Shown in pieces: positions 26,340 through 35,980 of a stretch of DNA of 64,000 nt. Every line of letters begins with the position of its first letter. Positions within the stretch are counted from its first letter, which is position 1. The notes beneath the pieces are model-generated. The model did not search any database, had not been told where the DNA came from, and was given only the letters and a program-made list of their open reading frames with translations. Where the stretch lies: the NCBI RefSeq assembly GCF_009881055.1, contig NZ_WXFG01000016.1, positions 1-64,000 of the forward strand, read 5' to 3'. The DNA comes from Peptoclostridium sp. (GTDB lineage: Bacteria; Bacillota; Clostridia; Peptostreptococcales; Peptostreptococcaceae). A program made the translations under genes and the position numbers.

Positions 26340-27043
26340 TGATATATCCGGCTATAGACATAAAGGACGGCAGATGCGTGCGATTGAAGCAGGGGAAGTT
26401 CGATGACATAACGGTATACTATGAGAATCCGGCCGAGGCTGCGGCTTTGTGGAAGGGAAAGGGCGCCAAATATATACACATAGTAGATCTTGACGGTGCG
26501 CTCGAAGGAGTACCCAAGAATCTTGAAGTGATAAGAGAGATAGCAAATGGTGTTGATATCCCCGTGCAAATAGGAGGCGGGATAAGAAGCAGGCAGACTG
26601 TGGACTTGCTGCTTTCAGCAGGAGTCAGGAGAGTCATAGTCGGCACAATGGCAGTTAAAAACAGAGAATTGCTTGAAGAGCTTGTAAAGGAATACGGAGA
26701 TAAGATTGTTGTTGGAATTGACGCCAAAGACGGCAAGGTAGCTGTTGAAGGCTGGGAGGAAGTCAGCTCGATAGACTCCATTGAGCTTGCAAGTGAGCTT
26801 TCAACGGTCGGTGTCAAGACGGTAATATACACTGACATTTCAAAAGACGGCATGATGAGCGGTCCTAATTTTGAAGTGTATGGCGAACTTAAGGAGAAGA
26901 CCTCGCTTGAAGTTATTGCTTCGGGTGGTATCAGCAGCGCAGAGGACATAAAAAAGCTTGCTGCTATGGGCGTTGACGGAGCAATAGTTGGAAAGGCTCT
27001 GTACAGCGGGGCTATTGATTTTGAAGATTTAAAAAACCTTTAA
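26336..27043 (+). CDS. hisA: ProFAR isomerase HisA
   Basis: A 235-residue (beta/alpha)8 barrel that isomerises the aminoaldose ProFAR to PRFAR. The catalytic Asp near the N terminus lies in AIDIKDGRCVRL and the second in YTDISKDGMMSGPN. Two adjacent ATG codons (26336 and 26339) are possible starts; both overlap the hisH end. Confidence 0.95.
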   Translation: MMIYPAIDIKDGRCVRLKQGKFDDITVYYENPAEAAALWKGKGAKYIHIVDLDGALEGVPKNLEVIREIANGVDIPVQIGGGIRSRQTVDLLLSAGVRRVIVGTMAVKNRELLEELVKEYGDKIVVGIDAKDGKVAVEGWEEVSSIDSIELASELSTVGVKTVIYTDISKDGMMSGPNFEVYGELKEKTSLEVIASGGISSAEDIKKLAAMGVDGAIVGKALYSGAIDFEDLKNL

Positions 27044-27058
27044 CAGGGAGATGAGCAG

Positions 27059-27826
27059 ATGCTGACTAAAAGAATAGTGCCGTGTCTTGACGTAAGAGAT
27101 GGAAGGGTTGTTAAGGGCACAAAGTTCAAAGACATAAAAGAGGTAGACGACCCGGTTGAGCTGGCTAAATACTACAACGAGCAGGGCGCTGATGAGCTGG
27201 TGTTTTATGACATAACAGCCTCGTATGAGGGCAGAAAGCTTATGCTTGATGTTGTAAAAAAAACAGCCGACGAGATATTCATTCCGTTCACAGTCGGCGG
27301 CGGCATAACAACAGTCGATGATTTCAAGGAGATACTGAGAGCCGGTGCCGATAAGATTTCAATCAACACCCCGGCAGTAAAGAATCCAAAGCTTATAACA
27401 GAGGCCGCCCTTAGATTCGGAGCGCAGTGCGTTGTTCTTTCAATAGACGCCAAGAAGATGCCTGAAAGCGGAAGATGGAATGTGTTCATCAACGGTGGAA
27501 GGGTTGATACGGGAATGGACGCCATTGAATGGGCCAAGGAAGGCGTAAGGCTTGGAGCTGGAGAAATAGTCATAAACAGCATAGACGCTGACGGAGTAAA
27601 GAACGGATATGACATAGAGCTTACAAGCGCAGTATCGAGCCTTGTAAATGTGCCGATAGTTGCTTCGGGCGGGGCAGGAAAGCTTGAAGACTTCAGCGAG
27701 GTTCTGACAAAGGGGAAAGCGGATGCAGCGCTGGCAGCCTCGGTGTTCCACTTCAAGGAAATTGAGATTCCCAAGCTAAAAGGTTTCCTTAACGAAAAAG
27801 GAATACCTGTGAGAATGGAGTGGTAA
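27059..27826 (+). CDS. hisF: Imidazole glycerol phosphate synthase, cyclase subunit
   Basis: A 255-residue barrel that joins PRFAR and ammonia to give imidazole glycerol phosphate and AICAR. The catalytic Asp pair is visible in [12 protein letters not shown] (about residue 11) and [13 protein letters not shown] (about residue 130 onward), with phosphate-binding VGGGI and ASGGAG loops. It works with HisH in the same operon. Confidence 0.96.
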   Translation: MLTKRIVPCLDVRDGRVVKGTKFKDIKEVDDPVELAKYYNEQGADELVFYDITASYEGRKLMLDVVKKTADEIFIPFTVGGGITTVDDFKEILRAGADKISINTPAVKNPKLITEAALRFGAQCVVLSIDAKKMPESGRWNVFINGGRVDTGMDAIEWAKEGVRLGAGEIVINSIDADGVKNGYDIELTSAVSSLVNVPIVASGGAGKLEDFSEVLTKGKADAALAASVFHFKEIEIPKLKGFLNEKGIPVRMEW

Positions 27827-27828
27827 TT

Positions 27829-28452
27829 ATGGATATATTAAGTGGCATAAAATACGATGCAAACGGACTTGTACCTGCAATAGTACAGGATTTCAAAACG
27901 GGAGAGGTGCTAATGCTGGCCTACATGAACAGCGAGTCGCTCAAAAAGACTGTTGAAACAGGGCGTACGTGGTTCTACAGCAGAAGCAGGCAGTCGCTGT
28001 GGAACAAAGGCGAGACTTCGGGCAACTTCCAGAGTGTAAAAAATATGTATTTCGATTGCGATGCAGACTCAATACTTGTGCAGGTTGAGCAGATTGGACC
28101 TGCCTGTCATACGGGAAGCAGGTCATGCTTTTTCAACAAACTTGTGGAAAGCAACGAAACTCCTGCAGAAGCAGGAATAATGGGCAGGCTTTATGAACTT
28201 ATAACTGAGAGAAAATCAAATCCTGTTGAAGGCTCATATACTAACTACCTTTTTGACAAAGGAATTGACAAGATACTCAAGAAGGTTGGAGAAGAGGCTA
28301 GTGAAGTCATAATAGGGGCTAAAAACAGCGACAAGGACGAGACTGTATACGAGATATCAGACCTTGTATACCATCTGCTTGTTCTCATGGTGGATATGGG
28401 AATAGAAATAGATGATATAAAGAAAGAGCTTGATAAAAGGCACAAGAAATAG
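27829..28452 (+). CDS. hisI: Phosphoribosyl-AMP cyclohydrolase / phosphoribosyl-ATP pyrophosphatase
   Basis: A 207-residue bifunctional HisIE for steps two and three. The cyclohydrolase half has [29 protein letters not shown] and the zinc-site CHTGSRSCF; the pyrophosphatase half (about 115-207) has [18 protein letters not shown] 27829, eight bases after GGAG, is chosen over GTG 27820, which overlaps hisF. It ends the operon; hisC and a histidinol-phosphate phosphatase are not in the window. Confidence 0.95.
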   Translation: MDILSGIKYDANGLVPAIVQDFKTGEVLMLAYMNSESLKKTVETGRTWFYSRSRQSLWNKGETSGNFQSVKNMYFDCDADSILVQVEQIGPACHTGSRSCFFNKLVESNETPAEAGIMGRLYELITERKSNPVEGSYTNYLFDKGIDKILKKVGEEASEVIIGAKNSDKDETVYEISDLVYHLLVLMVDMGIEIDDIKKELDKRHKK

Positions 28453-28474
28453 AAGTCGGACAAAAATATTCAGC

Positions 28475-28501
28475 CCGGATACTAGTTATCCGGTTTTTTT
28501 G
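28475..28501 (+). terminator. Intrinsic terminator after the his operon
   Basis: CCGGATA (28475-28481) pairs with TATCCGG (28487-28493) around a five-base loop, followed by seven or more Ts. Confidence 0.88.
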
Positions 28502-28614
28502 TATTTAAAAAAATCATAAAGGGGTAAATTTTTATTAATAAGACACCAAAAAACTTGCTGATTGTAATTTTAAATGCAGCTGGAGAAATTATAAAGGAAA
28601 GTGTGAAAAAAATA

Positions 28615-28643
28615 TTGAAAAAATTTGAGTTTAATGGTATCTT
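28615..28643 (+). promoter_or_regulatory. SigA promoter of the rbs operon
   Basis: TTGAAA (28615-28620) and TATCTT (28638-28643) are 17 bases apart, with an extended -10 TG at 28635-28636. The start site should be near 28650, leaving a leader of about 60 bases. Confidence 0.6.
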
Positions 28644-28650
28644 TTATTGG

Positions 28651-28663
28651 GTAAACGTTTTAC
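28651..28663. promoter_or_regulatory. LacI-type operator at the rbs promoter
   Basis: GTAAACGTTTTAC is a near-perfect repeat around a central CG, the half-site style of LacI-family repressors such as RbsR. It covers about +1 to +13, where binding would block transcription. A second related half-site pattern, CGGTTACC, follows at 28669-28676. Confidence 0.6.
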
Positions 28664-28711
28664 TAAATCGGTTACCTAAACTGCAATGAAAATATCTGGA
28701 AGTGAGTGACT

Positions 28712-29725
28712 ATGAAAATAACTATTAAAGATATTGCTAGGCTGGCTGGCGTCTCAACAACAACCGTATCCAAGGTTATAAACAACAAAGACGAGAGCAT
28801 AAGCCAGGCGACCAGGGATAGAATAACAAGCTTGATGAAGGAATACGATTACACTCCCAGCACGGTTGCAAGAAGCCTTGTTACTAAGAAGACGAATACA
28901 ATCGGACTGATTATACCTGACATAAGGAACCCCTTTTTCCCCGAACTTGCAAGAGGCGTCGAGGATAGGGCAAACAGCGCTGGATATAATATAATTTTTT
29001 GTAATACGGATAACAAAATAGAAAAAGAAGATGAATACCTCAAGATATTGGCAGAAAAAATGGTAGATGGCATAATAATGGCGGCATCGTCAAAAAGAGA
29101 TGAGAGATTGGCTACGGTGAAGGGCTATTCTGTGCCGGTTGTGCTTGTAGACAGGGACATAGACGTGGAAATGGACTATGTAAAGGGACGTGTGTTCACT
29201 GATAACTTCAAAGGTGCGCGTATTGCAGTTGAGCATATGATAAATCAGGGAGTAAAAAAGATACTCTTTATATCAGGTCCGCTGACAAATAAGGCCTCAA
29301 TAGAGAGATTGGAAGGCTACAAATATGCTCTCAAGGAAAATGGCCTGGAATATGATGAAGGCTATCTGCTCGAAGGCGAATTCAACGAAGACTGGGGTTG
29401 GGAAGCGGCAAGAGCTGCAGTTGAAACCGGTATTGAATTTGACGGAATATTCTGCGGCAACGACCTAATTGCAATCGGTGCTGTCAAAAGCCTCAAGGAA
29501 ATCGGACTTTCAGTTCCTGAGGATATTTCAGTTATAGGTTTTGATGATATATACGTATCAAGACTTATAGAGCCTGAACTTACAACAGTGCGGCAGCCAA
29601 AGTACGAAATGGGTTTTGAGGCGGTCGAGATGCTCTTGAGAATATTAGAAGGCAAGAGGTTGAAGGATGCCAGGCTCATACTGCAGCCGGATCTTATTAT
29701 AAGAGATTCCGTAAGGAAAGGATAA
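28712..29725 (+). CDS. rbsR: LacI-family ribose repressor
   Basis: A 337-residue repressor: N-terminal helix-turn-helix (ITIKDIARLAGVSTTTVSKV, about 2-22), hinge helix near 45-60 with ARSL, and a periplasmic-binding-protein-like ligand domain (60-337). ATG 28712 is chosen over an in-frame GTG two codons upstream. As the first gene of an rbsRKDACB operon behind a LacI-type operator, it should be autoregulated and respond to ribose or a ribose phosphate. Confidence 0.9.
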   Translation: MKITIKDIARLAGVSTTTVSKVINNKDESISQATRDRITSLMKEYDYTPSTVARSLVTKKTNTIGLIIPDIRNPFFPELARGVEDRANSAGYNIIFCNTDNKIEKEDEYLKILAEKMVDGIIMAASSKRDERLATVKGYSVPVVLVDRDIDVEMDYVKGRVFTDNFKGARIAVEHMINQGVKKILFISGPLTNKASIERLEGYKYALKENGLEYDEGYLLEGEFNEDWGWEAARAAVETGIEFDGIFCGNDLIAIGAVKSLKEIGLSVPEDISVIGFDDIYVSRLIEPELTTVRQPKYEMGFEAVEMLLRILEGKRLKDARLILQPDLIIRDSVRKG

Positions 29726-29739
29726 CGGGAGGAGTTTGA

Positions 29740-30642
29740 ATGTCTAGAATTGTTGTGATCGGAAGCATAAATATGGATCTGGTATCCAGCGTAGAAAGTA
29801 TGCCTAAGGTGGGGCAGACGGTGCTTGGCAAGGGCTTCAAGCAAGTTCCCGGAGGCAAAGGTGCGAATCAGGCTGTTGCAATATCGAGGCTCGGAGGAGA
29901 TGTTGCTATGGTGGGCAAAGTCGGCGACGACGCATTTGGAACGGAATTGCTTGAGTGTCTCGTCAAAGACAAAATAGACGTACAAGGTGTAGCTTCTGAA
30001 TCTGGAATTTCCACAGGCATTGCCATAATAACTGTAGATGCCAGCGGAGATAACTGCATAGTTGTAAATTCAGGTGCCAATTTCAAGGTGACCAGCGATT
30101 ATATAGATTCGAACATGGAAAGCATAAAAGACTCAAGCATAGTTGTAATGCAGCTTGAAATACCAGATGATGCTGTAAGGCACGCTCTTGCACTTGCAAA
30201 GTCTCTTGGCAAATACACAATACTTAACCCTGCTCCAGCCAAGGAGCTTGATGAAGAAACAATAAAGAATGTTGATTTGCTTGTGCCGAATGAGACTGAG
30301 CTTGAGATAATAAGCGGCACGAGAATAGAAAACCTTGAAGATGCGGTTTCAGCAGCAGAAAAACTGATCTCCATGGGCGTCAGGGAAATAATAGTTACGC
30401 TTGGGGAGAACGGTTCGCTTCATGTGAAGGAAGGATACAGCAAAAGATACGAAGCAAAAAAAGTGACTGCTATTGATACAACAGCAGCAGGAGACAGTTT
30501 CATAGGCGGAATAGCGGCAGCACTTTCAAAGGGCAAGAGTATGGAAGAAGCCATAGAGCTGGCTACGAGCGCGGCTGCAGTTACAGTTACGAGAGAAGGA
30601 GCTCAAAGCTCCATACCGTATATACACGAGATAGAGGCGTAA
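29740..30642 (+). CDS. rbsK: Ribokinase
   Basis: A 300-residue PfkB-family kinase that phosphorylates ribose to ribose 5-phosphate. The substrate-site GGKGANQAVAISRLGG is near 39-54 and the anion-hole/catalytic base motif DTTAAGDSF near 245-253. The GGGAGGAG site and 14-base gap after rbsR indicate co-transcription. Confidence 0.95.
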   Translation: MSRIVVIGSINMDLVSSVESMPKVGQTVLGKGFKQVPGGKGANQAVAISRLGGDVAMVGKVGDDAFGTELLECLVKDKIDVQGVASESGISTGIAIITVDASGDNCIVVNSGANFKVTSDYIDSNMESIKDSSIVVMQLEIPDDAVRHALALAKSLGKYTILNPAPAKELDEETIKNVDLLVPNETELEIISGTRIENLEDAVSAAEKLISMGVREIIVTLGENGSLHVKEGYSKRYEAKKVTAIDTTAAGDSFIGGIAAALSKGKSMEEAIELATSAAAVTVTREGAQSSIPYIHEIEA

Positions 30643-30655
30643 AGGGGGAGTCAAA

Positions 30656-31063
30656 TTGAAAAAGACAGGTCTTATCAACTCCGGCATTTCAGCTGCGATA
30701 GCAGGCATGGGGCACACCGACAGCATTACAGTATGCGACAGCGGACTTCCTATACCCCAAAACGTACAGAGGATTGATCTGGCGCTCGTCAAAGGCATTC
30801 CCACGTTTATAGAAACCGTGGAGGCTGTTCTGCTGGAGCTCAAGGTAGAGGAGATTGTAATAGCAGAGGAATTTGAGATTGCAAGTCCTGCTGTTTGTGC
30901 AAGTCTGCTTGAAGCCGTTGAGAAATCAAACGGCAAGGTAAAAATAACGAAGATAGCTCATGAAGATTTCAAGAGGCTTTCAGAAACCTCTAAGGCAATC
31001 ATAAGGACCGGAGAATTTACGCCTTATGCAAATGTTATATTAAAATCCGGAGTAGTATTCTAG
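30656..31063 (+). CDS. rbsD: D-ribose pyranase
   Basis: A 135-residue enzyme that converts beta-pyranose to beta-furanose ribose so that ribokinase can use it. The active-site GMGHTDSITVCDSGLPIP lies at about 17-34. Start is TTG 30656 after GGGGGAG. It sits between rbsK and rbsA. Confidence 0.95.
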   Translation: MKKTGLINSGISAAIAGMGHTDSITVCDSGLPIPQNVQRIDLALVKGIPTFIETVEAVLLELKVEEIVIAEEFEIASPAVCASLLEAVEKSNGKVKITKIAHEDFKRLSETSKAIIRTGEFTPYANVILKSGVVF

Positions 31064-31074
31064 GAGTGATGATA

Positions 31075-32574
31075 TTGAAAAATCCAATCCTGCAGATGAA
31101 GAAAATTACAAAAGAATTTCCGGGAGTGAAAGCTCTCGATGAAGTTAATCTTGACGTATACGAAGGAGAGGTTCTAGCACTCATAGGCGAGAATGGAGCC
31201 GGCAAATCCACGCTCATGAAAATAATGAGTGGAGTATATTCAAACGATATGGGAGAAATAATATACGACGGCAAGGATGTAAGCATAAAAGGGCCAAGGC
31301 ATGCCCAGGACATGGGTATTGCAATAATACACCAGGAGCTCAACCTCATATCTCAGCTTAGCATAGCGGAAAACATATTCATAGGCAGGGAGCCTGTGGG
31401 CAAGCTTGGCAGGATTGACTGGAAAAAGCTCAATAGCGACACTCAGATGCTCCTGGACAAGCTGAATGTCAAGCAGAGTCCAAAGGAGCTTGTTGGCAAT
31501 CTGAGCATAGGCCAAAGACAGATGGTGGAAATAGCTAAGGCGCTCTCTCTAAATGCAAGGGTTATAATAATGGACGAGCCTACAGATGCACTTACTGATA
31601 CCGAAACGGAAAGCCTGTTTAGTGTCATTAGGGAGCTGAAAAGTGAGAAAAAAGCCATTATATACATATCCCACAGACTCAACGAGATATTTAGGATATG
31701 TGACAGAGTCACAGTGCTAAGAGACGGTAAATATGTGGGCGAAAGAAAAGTGGCTGAAATTGATGAGGACGTGCTAATAGAGATGATGGTTGGAAGGAAG
31801 CTCAGCGAGCAGTTTCCAAAAATCGAAGCAGCTCTGGGAGAAACTGCGCTCAGGATAAGCGGACTTAGCAACAAGTATGTAGAAGACATAGAACTGAATG
31901 TGAAAAAAGGTGAGATACTTGGCATCGCCGGACTTATGGGTGCGGGCAGGACTGAGCTTGCAAAGACAATATACGGCTATATTGGCAAGGACAAGGGCAA
32001 AATATATGTTGACGGCAAGGACGTAAGCATTAATTCGACCATAGATGCCTTGAAAAACGGCATTGCATATGTATCAGAGGACAGGAAAGGAGAAGGCCTT
32101 ATTGTTGGCCTTTCCGTGAGAGACAACATGAGTCTGTCGGCTTTAAAGAGCCTCAAAGGCAAGTTTTTCAGTATAGATAAAAAAGATGAGGAAGCCGCTG
32201 TTAGCGGATATGTAGAAAAACTCAGCATAAAGACCCCGGGAATCAAGCAAAAAATTAAGAACCTCAGCGGAGGCAACCAGCAAAAGGTGTCAATAGCCAA
32301 ATGTCTGATGACAAGGCCCAAGGTGCTTATACTTGACGAGCCGACAAGGGGAGTGGACGTCGGCGCAAAAAAAGAGATATATGACCTTATAAATTCATTC
32401 AAAAATGATGGCATGAGCATAATAATGATATCTTCTGAAATGCCAGAGATACTCGGAATGAGTGACAGAATAGTAGTAATGCACGAGGGCAGAATAACGG
32501 GCGAATTCGATTCTAAGGATGCGACCCAAGACAGGATAATGAGATGTGCCGTAGGATTAAAGGAGGAGCAGTAG
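31075..32574 (+). CDS. rbsA: Ribose ABC transporter ATPase
   Basis: A 499-residue double-ATPase subunit. The first half has Walker A GENGAGKST, a signature LSIGQRQMVE and Walker B IIMDEPTDAL. The second half has a degenerate Walker A (GLMGAGRTEL) with LSGGNQQKV and LILDEPTRGVDVGAK, the usual asymmetry of this family. TTG 31075 lies eight bases after TAGGAG; closer GTG and ATG codons are too near the ribosome site. Confidence 0.93.
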   Translation: MKNPILQMKKITKEFPGVKALDEVNLDVYEGEVLALIGENGAGKSTLMKIMSGVYSNDMGEIIYDGKDVSIKGPRHAQDMGIAIIHQELNLISQLSIAENIFIGREPVGKLGRIDWKKLNSDTQMLLDKLNVKQSPKELVGNLSIGQRQMVEIAKALSLNARVIIMDEPTDALTDTETESLFSVIRELKSEKKAIIYISHRLNEIFRICDRVTVLRDGKYVGERKVAEIDEDVLIEMMVGRKLSEQFPKIEAALGETALRISGLSNKYVEDIELNVKKGEILGIAGLMGAGRTELAKTIYGYIGKDKGKIYVDGKDVSINSTIDALKNGIAYVSEDRKGEGLIVGLSVRDNMSLSALKSLKGKFFSIDKKDEEAAVSGYVEKLSIKTPGIKQKIKNLSGGNQQKVSIAKCLMTRPKVLILDEPTRGVDVGAKKEIYDLINSFKNDGMSIIMISSEMPEILGMSDRIVVMHEGRITGEFDSKDATQDRIMRCAVGLKEEQ

Positions 32575-33507
32575 ATGAAAAAAGACACCATCATAAAACT
32601 CAGGCCGGTTATAGGACTTGTAATATTTGCAATAATAATATCCTTCATGAATCCAAGATTCCTGACCCTGCCCAACATACTTAACATTTTAAGACAGACT
32701 TCAATTAATGCTGTCATAGCAGCAGGTATGACCTTTGTAATCTTAACAGGCGGAATAGACCTTTCGGTAGGAGCAATACTTGCATTTACAGGTGCTGTAT
32801 GCGCGAGCCTCCTGGCGTCTGATATGAACATATTGCTCGCAGTCATCATAACATTGGGAATAGGAGCTGCATCAGGACTCTTCAGCGGCATTGTCATAAG
32901 CAAGGGGAAAATACAGCCCTTCATAGCAACCCTGGCAACTATGACAATACTTAGGGGGGCAACTCTAGTTTTTACTAAGGGAAAGCCTATAACATTTACA
33001 GGCTCGCAATATTTTGATGCGTTTAGAAGCATAGGATCGGGTTATATTTTCGGAGTGCCCGTACCTATATATATAATGGTGATAATATTTGCTCTTGGAT
33101 TTTATGTCTTGACACAGACAAGACTGGGCAGATACGTCTATGCTCTTGGTGGGAATGAAGAGGCAACGAAGCTTTCAGGACTAAACACAGACAGACTGAA
33201 GATGTATGTATACACAATAAGCGGAATGCTTGCAGCGCTTGCGGGTATAATAATAACATCGAGGCTTTCTTCGGCGCAGCCTACAGCAGGAACAGGATAC
33301 GAACTAGATGCAATAGCAGCTGTAGTGCTTGGAGGAACAAGTCTTGCAGGCGGAGCAGGAACAATAATAGGTACAGTATTTGGAGCGCTTATAATTGGAA
33401 TACTGGGAAATGCGCTCAACCTTCTGGATGTGTCGTCCTACTTTCAGATGATGATCAAAGGACTTGTAATACTAGCTGCAGTACTAATTGACAGGAAGAA
33501 CAAGTAG
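32575..33507 (+). CDS. rbsC: Ribose ABC transporter permease
   Basis: A 310-residue inner-membrane permease with eight to ten hydrophobic helices, of the BPD_transp_2 family. GIDLSVGAILAFTGA near 60-75 and AVVLGGTSLAGGAGTIIGT near 245-265 are typical. The ATG directly follows the rbsA stop. Confidence 0.94.
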   Translation: MKKDTIIKLRPVIGLVIFAIIISFMNPRFLTLPNILNILRQTSINAVIAAGMTFVILTGGIDLSVGAILAFTGAVCASLLASDMNILLAVIITLGIGAASGLFSGIVISKGKIQPFIATLATMTILRGATLVFTKGKPITFTGSQYFDAFRSIGSGYIFGVPVPIYIMVIIFALGFYVLTQTRLGRYVYALGGNEEATKLSGLNTDRLKMYVYTISGMLAALAGIIITSRLSSAQPTAGTGYELDAIAAVVLGGTSLAGGAGTIIGTVFGALIIGILGNALNLLDVSSYFQMMIKGLVILAAVLIDRKNK

Positions 33508-33514
33508 GCTTTAG

Positions 33515-33530
33515 GCTGGAGTATTCCAGC
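33515..33530 (+). other. Hairpin between rbsC and rbsB
   Basis: GCTGGA (33515-33520) pairs with TCCAGC (33525-33530) around GTAT. There is no T tract, so it is probably an mRNA processing or stability element upstream of the highly expressed binding protein gene. Confidence 0.45.
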
Positions 33531-33561
33531 AAAATATATACAATAAAAAGGAGGATGTTTT

Positions 33562-34467
33562 ATGAAGAAGTTTCTTGCAATTCTATTAACAGCTTTACTG
33601 GCAATTGGTTCTTTGACAGCATGTGCAGGCAAAGGAGGAGAGACACAGGAAGGCAACCAGAAGATAGGGCTTGTTGTATCTACTCTTAACAATCCATTCT
33701 TTGTGACTCTCAAAGAGGGCGCAGAGAAAAAGGCTCAGGAGCTTGGTTATGAGCTTATAGTGCTTGATTCTCAAAACGATCCATCCAAGGAAATTGCAAA
33801 CGTTGAAGACTTGGTAACTCAAGGGGTGTCACTAATACTTATAAACCCTACCGACTCTGATGCGGTTGTAAATGCAGTAATGGCAGCTAACGATGCACAG
33901 ATTCCAGTGGTTACTCTGGACAGAGGAGCTAACGGAGGAGAAGTTGTAAGCCATATTGCTTCAGACAACGTGGCAGGCGGAAAGATGGCAGGAGAATTCA
34001 TAATAAGCAAGTTGCCTGATGGAGGAAAGCTTGTTGAGCTTGAGGGCATAGCCGGAACATCGGCTGCTAGAGACAGGGGCAAGGGATTCAACGAAGCGAT
34101 TGCAGGAAAAACAAACTATACAGTTGTAGCGAAGCAGGTTGCTGATTTTGACAGAACAAAGGGTCTTGAAGTAATGGAGAATGTACTCCAGGCTCAGCCG
34201 GAAATAGACGCTGTGTTTGCACACAACGATGAAATGGCTCTTGGAGCATTACAAGCAATAGAAGCAAGCGGAAGAAACATAATAGTTGTAGGATTTGATG
34301 CCACAGACGATGCTGTTAAGTCTGTTGAAGCCGGAAAAATGGCTGCAACTGTAGCTCAGCAGCCTGACATGATAGGCTCGCTTGGTGTTGAAACAGCTCA
34401 AAAGATATTGAATGGCGAAAGTGTTGAAAAGTTCATGCCTGTTGAACTCAAGCTTGTTACAAAATAA
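33562..34467 (+). CDS. rbsB: Ribose-binding lipoprotein
   Basis: A 301-residue extracellular sugar-binding protein. The signal peptide ends in the lipobox LTAC (Cys about residue 21). The mature protein has the type I sugar-binding fold; [19 protein letters not shown] and [15 protein letters not shown] match ribose-binding relatives. It ends the operon before a very strong terminator. Confidence 0.94.
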   Translation: MKKFLAILLTALLAIGSLTACAGKGGETQEGNQKIGLVVSTLNNPFFVTLKEGAEKKAQELGYELIVLDSQNDPSKEIANVEDLVTQGVSLILINPTDSDAVVNAVMAANDAQIPVVTLDRGANGGEVVSHIASDNVAGGKMAGEFIISKLPDGGKLVELEGIAGTSAARDRGKGFNEAIAGKTNYTVVAKQVADFDRTKGLEVMENVLQAQPEIDAVFAHNDEMALGALQAIEASGRNIIVVGFDATDDAVKSVEAGKMAATVAQQPDMIGSLGVETAQKILNGESVEKFMPVELKLVTK

Positions 34468-34471
34468 TATA

Positions 34472-34519
34472 AAACAAAACAAAATCTGCGGACATAAGTT
34501 CGCAGATTTTGTTTTGTTT
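34472..34519 (+). terminator. Strong intrinsic terminator after the rbs operon
   Basis: A 19-base-pair perfect stem (34472-34490 with 34501-34519; core AATCTGCG/CGCAGATT) around a ten-base loop, rich in T on the 3' side. Confidence 0.92.
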
Positions 34520-34589
34520 GGGGTATAAATCTGAAAAGCGGTTGAATAGTGTGACAAATAAATGATTAATGCTGAGAGGAATGGATTAT

Positions 34590-35942
34590 ATGGAGGAAAT
34601 CAGGCTTACGGAAGGCAAAATCGAAAACCTAATAAAGCAGCTTTCTATACCGGCAAGTACTGGCTTTTTCTTCAATACCATGTTTAACGTTGTGGACACT
34701 CTGTTTGCTGCGATGGTGTCGACGGAAGCAGTGGCAGGAATGGCGTTTTCGTTCCCTGTTTTCTTTATAATACTTGCTTTCAGCTCCGGCATTGGAACTG
34801 GAACCACGGCTATCATCTCCAACGAGATTGGCAAGGGCGCTGAAGGTGAATCCAGAAAATACTCAATTGACTCGGTGACGCTTGGATTGCTGCTTGGAGC
34901 AGCATTGATTATAGTTGGCAGTGTCACGGCAAAAATACTATTACAGAGCATGGGAGCACAGGGAGAGCCGCTTGCAGAAGCATTAAAATATATGAGAGTT
35001 ATACTCCTGGGAGTTGTTTTCTTTGCCCTAAATGCGGTGCTCAATGCCATTCTTTCAGCAAATGGCGATACTAAGCCCTATAGAAATTTTCTCATACTGG
35101 GTTTCTTCATGAATGTCCTGCTTGATCCGCTGTTTGTGCTTGGCTGGGGTGTTGTACCTGCTATGGGCATATACGGAGTTGCTCTATCCACCGTGCTTAT
35201 TCAGCTTGTGGGAAATCTGTACTTGGCCAAAAAGATAGTGTCGAAGAACATAATACCTGAATTAAAGATTGCAGAGCTCGTTCCTTCTACAAAACACTAC
35301 ATGGAAATTCTGAGGCAGGGAATACCCTCAAGCTTAAACATGGTCACTGTCGCTCTTGGCATGTTTGTAATTAACTATTTCATAATGAAGTATTCAGATG
35401 CAAAGACAGTAGCTGCATATGGCATAGCAATAAGAATAGAGCAGATAGCTCTTCTGCCCGCTATTGGGCTCAATATTGCAGTGCTTTCAATTGTAGGTCA
35501 GAACTATGGGGCTAAAAAATATGAACGTATAAGACATGCAGTTTCGAAGGCTGCCAAATATGGAGTTGTAATAATGACATGCGCCATGGCTGTTGTATTT
35601 CCGTTTGCCAGTCAGCTCATGGGACTATTTACAAGGGATTTGGATGTAATAAAGGCTGGAGCGGCATATCTTAGAATAGAGGTATTAACCTTCAACACAT
35701 ATGTGCTGCTCAACATAGCCACTTCTGCACTCCAGGGAATAAAAAAGCCCGGATTTGCAGTATATATAGGATTATACAGGCAGCTTGCAGTCCCTATAGC
35801 AGTATTTTACTTATTCGCCAGCACACTCGAAATGGGAATTATCGGTATATGGTGGGGGATATTTGCAGTTAATTGGTCTGCTGTAGCAATCACATATTTT
35901 TATGTGTCATGCGTATTCAAGAAGATAGGAATTATTGACTGA
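34590..35942 (+). CDS. MATE family multidrug/Na+ efflux transporter
   Basis: A 450-residue membrane protein with about 12 helices in two repeats; SIPASTGFFFNTMFNVVDT near the N terminus and the corresponding IPSSLNMVTVALGM segment in the second half fit the MatE fold. It likely exports cationic compounds using Na+ or H+. ATG 34590 is nine bases after GAGAGGA; upstream ATGs (34569, 34581) lack spacing. It appears to be a single-gene unit; the substrate cannot be inferred. Confidence 0.88.
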   Translation: MEEIRLTEGKIENLIKQLSIPASTGFFFNTMFNVVDTLFAAMVSTEAVAGMAFSFPVFFIILAFSSGIGTGTTAIISNEIGKGAEGESRKYSIDSVTLGLLLGAALIIVGSVTAKILLQSMGAQGEPLAEALKYMRVILLGVVFFALNAVLNAILSANGDTKPYRNFLILGFFMNVLLDPLFVLGWGVVPAMGIYGVALSTVLIQLVGNLYLAKKIVSKNIIPELKIAELVPSTKHYMEILRQGIPSSLNMVTVALGMFVINYFIMKYSDAKTVAAYGIAIRIEQIALLPAIGLNIAVLSIVGQNYGAKKYERIRHAVSKAAKYGVVIMTCAMAVVFPFASQLMGLFTRDLDVIKAGAAYLRIEVLTFNTYVLLNIATSALQGIKKPGFAVYIGLYRQLAVPIAVFYLFASTLEMGIIGIWWGIFAVNWSAVAITYFYVSCVFKKIGIID

Positions 35943-35954
35943 ATATAGGCATAT

Positions 35955-35980
35955 AAAAAATCCCCGTTTGGGGATTTTTT
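35955..35980. terminator. Bidirectional terminator between MATE gene and amino-acid ABC operon
   Basis: An 11-base-pair perfect stem (35955-35965 with 35970-35980) around GTTT, with six As on one side and six Ts on the other, so it serves both convergent units. Confidence 0.92.

Noticed and set aside
31977..33032. Long minus-strand frame of 351 codons opposite rbsA-rbsC
   Set aside because: It mirrors two clear ABC-transporter genes, has no ribosome site or recognisable domain, and its composition is that of an antisense shadow.
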